Assembly: GCA_018400535.1 (NCBI GenBank) | Contig: JAGYMQ010000095.1 | Coordinates: forward strand, 1-58,346 | DNA: 58,346 nucleotides | Source of the DNA: Candidatus Cloacimonadota bacterium | GTDB lineage: Bacteria; Cloacimonadota; Cloacimonadia; Cloacimonadales; TCS61 | Direction: 5' to 3' | Shown here: positions 54,041 through 58,346 of the stretch, one piece after another | Position numbering within the stretch: position 1 is the stretch's first letter | How the letters are laid out: each line of letters starts with the position of its first letter | Program-made: the position numbers and the translations under genes | The notes under the pieces: model-generated | Databases searched by the model: none | Told to the model about the DNA's origin: nothing | Seen by the model: the letters and a program-made list of their open reading frames with translations, nothing else

Positions 54041-54486
54041 AAAAGAATAAGTTAGTTATCCGCCAACCACAAACACCAAAAGAATTTGAACAATATTATC
54101 ATTTGCGCTGGAAAATTTTGCGAGAACCCTGGCAACAACCTTCTGGTAGTGAAAAAGATAAGAAAGAAAATGAAGCGATCCATCTCACAGCTTTTTTGGA
54201 TGGAAAATTGATCGGCTGCGGGCGCGGACATTTGCTGTCCGATACAAAAGCACAGATCCGCTATATGGCAGTGGATAATGCATTTCGCCAGCAAGGAATT
54301 GGAACAAAATTATTACAAGAATTGGAAAAGGAATTAGCAAAAAAAAATGCGCAAGAAATCATTCTGCAAGCGCGAAAAAAAGCAATACATTTTTATCAGA
54401 AACACGGCTATACAATTTTCCAGAAGGGAGATTTTTTATTTGGTGAAATTGAACACTTTTGGTTGAAAAAATATCTGGAGAAATAA
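54037..54486 (+). CDS. GNAT-family N-acetyltransferase
   Basis: This 149-residue GNAT protein has the acetyl-CoA-binding motif A in IRYMAVDNAFRQQGIGTKLL (Q-x-x-G-I-G) and motif B in 'ARKKAIHFYQKHGYTIFQ'. The N-terminal 'RQPQTPKEFEQYYHLRWKIL' matches the ElaA/YitI-like subgroup. The substrate is unknown. It overlaps the preceding gene by 4 nt and the mtnA start by 1 nt (TAATG), so it belongs to the same operon. Confidence 0.88.
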   Translation: MKKNKLVIRQPQTPKEFEQYYHLRWKILREPWQQPSGSEKDKKENEAIHLTAFLDGKLIGCGRGHLLSDTKAQIRYMAVDNAFRQQGIGTKLLQELEKELAKKNAQEIILQARKKAIHFYQKHGYTIFQKGDFLFGEIEHFWLKKYLEK

Positions 54487-55529
54487 TGAAAGTCAATGGC
54501 AAAAATTATCGCACAGTTTGGATGAATAATAACTCTGTTTTTATGATTGAACAGAATTTGCTTCCCTTCCAATTTGAGATCTTTGAAGCAAAAACTTATT
54601 TACAAACGGCAAAAGCGATCAAAGAAATGTTGGTGCGAGGAGCGGGAGCACTCGGGACAGCGGCTGGCTTTGCTATGGCACAAGCTTTTTTGCAAGCACC
54701 CAAAACAAAATTCTGGAAATTTATCCAAAAAGCAAAAAAAGAAATCGAAGCAACTCGTCCCACAGCTCAAAATCTTTTTTATGCCACTAACAAAGTTTTT
54801 CAAGATGCAAAAGAAGCACAAGATCCAGTCGGGACAGCGATCAAATCTGCGCAGGAAATTGCTGATAAAGATGCAGAAGATTCACGCAGAATAGGAGAAT
54901 TTGGCAATGATCTCATCAAAAATGGATATCGAATTTTGACGCACTGCAATGCTGGTTGGCTGGCATTCACCGATTTCGGCACAGCGCTCTCCCCCATTTA
55001 TCTGGCTCATCGCACAGGAAAGAAAATCTTTGTTTGGGCAGATGAAACACGTCCCCGTTCGCAGGGGGCACGATTGACAGCCTGGGAATTGGGCAATGAA
55101 AATATTCCGCACAAGATAATTCCCGATAATGCAGCAGCGCATTTAATGCAAAATGGTGAAATTGATATGATCATCGTGGGCGCAGATCGCATCGCAGCAA
55201 ATGGCGATGTGGCAAATAAGATCGGAACTTTGGAAAAAGCGATCTGTGCGCAAGTATTTGATATTCCCTTTTATATAGCAGCACCAACTTCCACCATTGA
55301 TCTTGCTTGCTCAAGAGGAAAAAACATTCCCATTGAAGAACGTGATCCAGAAGAAATTCTTTTCCAAACTGGAATAGATGAATTGGGGAAAGAACAAAAG
55401 ATCCTCGTCTGTTCTCCAAATTCAGAAGCTTATAATCCCGCTTTTGACGTTACTCCTGCCAAATTCATTTCTGGAATTATCACGGAAAAAGGAATAAAAA
55501 TCCCAGATAAGGAAAATTGGTATGAATAA
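54486..55529 (+). CDS. mtnA: S-methyl-5-thioribose-1-phosphate isomerase
   Basis: The start at 54486 is chosen because GGAG lies upstream and the stop-start overlap TAATG is typical. The 347-residue enzyme isomerises methylthioribose-1-phosphate to methylthioribulose-1-phosphate. It has RGAGALGTAAG (51-61), RPTAQNLFYA, the catalytic Cys in THCNAGWLA (C154), DETRPRSQGARLTAWEL and the catalytic Asp in VGADRIAANGDVANKIGT (D234). The last two motifs distinguish it from eIF2B-like relatives only partly, but the Cys-Asp pair and the neighbours support MtnA. Confidence 0.93.
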   Translation: MKVNGKNYRTVWMNNNSVFMIEQNLLPFQFEIFEAKTYLQTAKAIKEMLVRGAGALGTAAGFAMAQAFLQAPKTKFWKFIQKAKKEIEATRPTAQNLFYATNKVFQDAKEAQDPVGTAIKSAQEIADKDAEDSRRIGEFGNDLIKNGYRILTHCNAGWLAFTDFGTALSPIYLAHRTGKKIFVWADETRPRSQGARLTAWELGNENIPHKIIPDNAAAHLMQNGEIDMIIVGADRIAANGDVANKIGTLEKAICAQVFDIPFYIAAPTSTIDLACSRGKNIPIEERDPEEILFQTGIDELGKEQKILVCSPNSEAYNPAFDVTPAKFISGIITEKGIKIPDKENWYE

Positions 55530-56118
55530 AAAATCTATTTATCAAGGCGTGAAATTCCAAACAAAATTTCTGAAAAAAATTGCTTTAGAACATCCCAAGA
55601 TTTCTGAACTGAAAAAATGGTGCAAGATATTCCACGCAAAAGATTTAGCACCTCCCTATCCCAATGGCTCTTTTGGAAATCTCAGCTTTCGCACCAAAGA
55701 AAATGCCTTCATAATTACCGGTTCTCGCATCGGATTAAAAAATGATCTGCAAAATGATAGTTTCGTGCAAATCCAAAAATGCGATCTTCATCAAAAAATC
55801 ATTTACGTTATCGGCATTAGAAAGCCATCTTCCGAAACAATGCTACATGCAGAGATCTATCGCCATAGAAAAGATGTTAATGCTATTTTTCACGGACATT
55901 GTCATGAACTATTAGAAAAATGCTCAAAGCTAAAAATTCCAGAAACAAGCGAAGAAAAACCTTATGGCACAATTGAATTGGTAAAAAGCGTTCTGACAAT
56001 TTTGAAAAAAAATAAAATGATCATGATGAAAAATCACGGTTTCATTGCGCTTGGAAAAACTATGCAGGAAACAGGAAATATTGTCTTACATTTTTTAACA
56101 AAAGCAAAAAATATTTGA
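55522..56118 (+). CDS. Class II aldolase/adducin-family protein
   Basis: The 198-residue protein has zinc ligands H124 and H126 (FHGHCHE) and H172 (KNHGFIALG), and a Glu in the SSET motif (E105) equivalent to the catalytic Glu of fuculose-1-phosphate aldolase. It overlaps mtnA by 8 nt. It is probably the next step of methylthioribose salvage: either an Ald2-like aldolase that splits methylthioribulose-1-phosphate to DHAP and methylthioacetaldehyde, or an MtnB-like dehydratase. The two cannot be told apart by eye. Confidence 0.82.
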   Translation: MNKKSIYQGVKFQTKFLKKIALEHPKISELKKWCKIFHAKDLAPPYPNGSFGNLSFRTKENAFIITGSRIGLKNDLQNDSFVQIQKCDLHQKIIYVIGIRKPSSETMLHAEIYRHRKDVNAIFHGHCHELLEKCSKLKIPETSEEKPYGTIELVKSVLTILKKNKMIMMKNHGFIALGKTMQETGNIVLHFLTKAKNI

Positions 56119-56127
56119 GGAAATACT

Positions 56128-57435
56128 ATGCAAAAAATTGATCTCTTGATAAAAAATGGATTAGTTTTGGATTTTGAACAAAAAACTGAGGTAAAAGACG
56201 TTGCAATTGATGATGGGAAAATAATCGCTGTCGGAAAAGATCTGAAAAACTATGATCCTCTAAAAGTGATCGAAGCGCAAAACAAAATTGTGGTTCCTGG
56301 TTTTGCAAATACACATACTCATGCGGGAATGAGCTATTTCAAAGGATTGGCGGATGATCTGCCGTTGATGAAATGGCTCACAAAATTTATTTGGCCGACA
56401 GAAAAAGCTTTTCTTTCGCCGAAATTCGTTTATGATGCAGCTTTGATAGGATGTGCTGAAATGGTGAAAAATGGAATTACGATTTTCAACGATATGTATT
56501 TTTTTGGAGAACAAACCGCCAAAGCAGCTGAGAAAGTAGGCATTCGCGCCATTCTTGGAGAAGGCGTTTTGGATGCTCCAGTCGCAAATTACCAAAAAGC
56601 AGACGAAATATTTTCCTACATAAAAAAAATGAATGAGAAATTCAAAGAACATGAGCTCATTGATTTTGCGATCGCACCCCACGCAATTTATACCTGTGGA
56701 AAAGAGAATTTAATCAAAGCAAAAGATCTGGCAGAAAAACTTGATCTTCTTCTACACATCCATCTTTCTGAAACACGACAAGAAGTGGAAGATTGCATCA
56801 AAAAACATGGAATGCGTCCAGCCCAGTATCTGAATTCGTTCGGTTTCTTCGAGGGAAAAGTCATAGCTGCGCATGCAATCTGGTTGGATGAAAAAGAACA
56901 GGAAATACTGGCAAATAACGATGTTTCTATTGCCATCAATACTAGCAGCAATCTCAAATTGGCTTCGGGCTTTGATTCTTTCAAAAGCTATATCGATCAC
57001 AATGTCAATCTGAGCATCGCCACCGATAGTGTAGCCAGTAATAATAATCTGAGCATAATCGAAGAAATGAGTCTTACGGCAAAATTACAAAAAGTTTTGA
57101 ATGATGATCCAACCGTCCTTCCAGCAAAACAGATGGTGAAGATCGCTACTTTGGATGGAGCGAAAGCACTTGATAAATCAGCCTATCTTGGTTCGATTCA
57201 AATCGGCAAAAAAGCTGATCTGATTTTGGTAGATATAGATAATATCGAATCACAGCCACTGTATGATCCCTTTTCCCATCTCGTCTATTCGCTATCTTCC
57301 GAGCAGATCAAAGATGTCATCATCAATGGAAAGATGATTATGGAAAACAGGAAACTCTTAAATGTGGATGAAAATGAATTGATCGAGAAAGCAAGATATT
57401 ATCATGATAGAATAGAAAAATTTACCAGCAGCTGA
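56128..57435 (+). CDS. MTA/SAH deaminase-type amidohydrolase
   Basis: The 435-residue amidohydrolase has the metal motif NTHTHAGMSYFKGLADDLPL (H63, H65). Further ligands lie in LLHIHLSETRQEVEDC and VIAAHAIWLDEKE, and the fourth-ligand Asp in SIATDSVASNNNLSIIEEM. This is the pattern of 5-methylthioadenosine/S-adenosylhomocysteine deaminases (MtaD family). It would convert MTA to methylthioinosine. Located 9 bp after the aldolase and in the same operon as mtnA, it fits methionine-salvage or MTA-detoxification. Related guanine or chlorohydrolase activities cannot be excluded. Confidence 0.88.
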   Translation: MQKIDLLIKNGLVLDFEQKTEVKDVAIDDGKIIAVGKDLKNYDPLKVIEAQNKIVVPGFANTHTHAGMSYFKGLADDLPLMKWLTKFIWPTEKAFLSPKFVYDAALIGCAEMVKNGITIFNDMYFFGEQTAKAAEKVGIRAILGEGVLDAPVANYQKADEIFSYIKKMNEKFKEHELIDFAIAPHAIYTCGKENLIKAKDLAEKLDLLLHIHLSETRQEVEDCIKKHGMRPAQYLNSFGFFEGKVIAAHAIWLDEKEQEILANNDVSIAINTSSNLKLASGFDSFKSYIDHNVNLSIATDSVASNNNLSIIEEMSLTAKLQKVLNDDPTVLPAKQMVKIATLDGAKALDKSAYLGSIQIGKKADLILVDIDNIESQPLYDPFSHLVYSLSSEQIKDVIINGKMIMENRKLLNVDENELIEKARYYHDRIEKFTSS

Positions 57436-57450
57436 AAATATTTGAAATCG

Positions 57451-57484
57451 GATTTTTTCTGATCTGCATAATACACAAAAAATC
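57451..57484. terminator. Possible shared terminator between convergent genes
   Basis: GATTTTTT (57451-57458) and AAAAAATC (57477-57484) form a perfect 8-bp AT-rich stem with an 18-nt loop, in the 90-bp space between the convergent deaminase and repressor genes. The T-run lies inside the stem, so strength is doubtful. Confidence 0.25.
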
Positions 57485-57525
57485 AGCAATATAGATTTTT
57501 GTAATTTATTGGATTCATAGACAAT

Positions 57526-58173
57526 TCAAAGATTTCGAATAGACATTACAGCGATCCCGATCAATCTTGAGTTTTCTAAATTGTTTTGATCCAACAAGAT
57601 TGGAGAATAGTCTTTATTATAGGGTTGTAATAATACTTTTTTTTCATCTGGAAAAGTATTCACTTTTTTCAGCGTGATCTCGCCATCGACTCGCACCACA
57701 CTGACTCTTTTTTCTGCTTGATCCCAGTTTTCCGTTTGTTTCACAATGATCACATCACCATTTGAGATCAAAGGTTCCATGCTATCACCACTGGCATAAA
57801 AAGCAAAGAAGTTATCCAGATCACCTTGAAGTGAATTATTGTTCACCAAAATATGATCTATTGGTTCTGCCGCTTCGATCTCTTGAGGTGAACCACAGCT
57901 AACCGCCGCAATAACTGGAAGATAATAGTATTCCTGATCACTAATCTTTTTCGTCTGACGAGTGGGAAACATCGGTCCTTCGCCAGTCAAAAGCCAATTC
58001 AAATTGACATTAAAATGCAAAATTATCTTGTTCAAAAAATCATAACTGGGATTTGTTTTGTTATTGATATAGCGATTGATCACGACGTTAGAAATTCCCA
58101 TTTCCTTTGCCAATCCAGTCTGTGTCATCTCAAATTTTTTCAGGATCAAATCTAATCTTTCACCAAAATTCAT
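57526..58173 (-). CDS. XRE-type repressor with S24 autopeptidase domain (CI/LexA-like)
   Basis: The start is set at 58173, directly after GGAGG (58178-58183 region). The 215-residue protein has an N-terminal helix-turn-helix (MTQTGLAKEMGISNVVINRY) and a C-terminal S24 peptidase domain. The self-cleavage site is AVSCGSP (C93-G94), with Ser131 (ASGDSMEP) and Lys169 (GEITLKKV) forming the catalytic dyad. Such repressors are inactivated by RecA-stimulated self-cleavage after DNA damage. It may be a phage-type repressor or a host stress regulator; no phage genes are visible in the window. Confidence 0.9.
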   Translation of the reverse strand: MNFGERLDLILKKFEMTQTGLAKEMGISNVVINRYINNKTNPSYDFLNKIILHFNVNLNWLLTGEGPMFPTRQTKKISDQEYYYLPVIAAVSCGSPQEIEAAEPIDHILVNNNSLQGDLDNFFAFYASGDSMEPLISNGDVIIVKQTENWDQAEKRVSVVRVDGEITLKKVNTFPDEKKVLLQPYNKDYSPILLDQNNLENSRLIGIAVMSIRNL

Positions 58174-58226
58174 TTTATCCTCCAATAATTTCAAGCTGAA
58201 AGAGTTCTACATAATTACACTTTTTC

Positions 58227-58294
58227 TTGTCTTTCTGACGTATCTTGCACTATTTCTCATTTTTGTCATTCTGACGTATCTTCCACTATTTCTC
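58227..58294. repeat. Pair of 32-bp direct repeats, second with hairpin
   Basis: Two 32-nt copies (58227-58258 and 58263-58294) differ at 2 positions and share the core CTGACGTATCTT and the end CACTATTTCTC; the period is 36 bp. The second copy continues into TGGAAGA, which pairs with TCTTCCA inside it. The head TTGTCATTCTGA resembles the repeat inside the M1 peptidase gene. The pair lies just upstream of the repressor gene, so it may be an interspersed repeat or hold operator sites. Confidence 0.7.
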
Positions 58295-58346
58295 TGGAAG
58301 AATCTCTTGGAATTCTTTCAGCTTCACTTCTCTGTTTTCAAACAAG

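Noticed and set aside
57526-58346. Prophage edge suggested by the CI-like repressor
   Set aside because: No integrase, cro-like gene, structural gene or attachment site is visible in the remaining sequence; the window ends too soon to decide.

Overview
The window comes from a low-GC, Gram-negative bacterium. It encodes a TolC-type outer-membrane protein, lipoproteins, outer-membrane beta-barrels and a Wzx/Wzy/Wzz polysaccharide pathway. Two large secreted proteins end in the 'NPFNP ... SG.Y.Y.L ... KMLL.K' C-terminal sorting (FlgD/T9SS-like) domain. Together with a stand-alone methylmalonyl-CoA mutase large subunit and a DUF2723 membrane protein, this best fits Candidatus Cloacimonadota or a related FCB-group lineage. 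The phylum is an inference; no rRNA gene is present.

Layout. 1-10.6 kb: a heptamer repeat, a secreted M1 peptidase, an ECF sigma/anti-sigma/triple-PDZ operon, a TolC-like protein with a methyltransferase, a cluster of short interspersed repeats, and an HD-GYP protein overlapping a sorting-domain protein. 10.8-15.9 kb: a TPR protein, tRNA-Leu, the tig-clpP-clpX operon, a response regulator and a small zinc-ribbon protein. 16-27.3 kb: a tightly packed operon (DUF2723 protein, uvrA, dapD, TPR-adenylate cyclase, aminotransferase) followed by two membrane diguanylate cyclases. 27.3-30 kb: a methyltransferase with a possible leader peptide, and the mutase large subunit.

30-48.5 kb: one long minus-strand block starting at xth and running through wzz, wzy, a CelD-like acyltransferase, a Wzx flippase fused to a GNAT domain, a deacetylase-like protein, three GT4 and one GT9 glycosyltransferases, a sulfotransferase, a glucuronyl C5-epimerase, a secreted glycoside-hydrolase-like protein, an outer-membrane barrel, a lipoprotein deacetylase and wecB. 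The C5-epimerase, sulfotransferase and deacetylases together suggest a sulfated, uronate-containing, glycosaminoglycan-like surface polysaccharide. This is the most interesting system in the window.

48.5-58.3 kb: nth, tRNA-Pro, a structured non-coding stretch, an ABC-F ATPase, a 2-hydroxyacyl-CoA dehydratase-family protein, an unknown protein, and an operon (GNAT, mtnA, class II aldolase, MTA/SAH deaminase-type amidohydrolase) that looks like methylthioadenosine salvage by a deaminase-first route. A LexA/CI-type repressor and a pair of direct repeats close the window.

Other points: ClpP has Asn at the catalytic Asp position; palindromic and CACGGA-type repeats have been absorbed in frame into the sorting domain of the M1 peptidase; second-messenger genes are dense (HD-GYP, two GGDEF, one class III cyclase). 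All functions are read from sequence motifs by eye; no database search was run.
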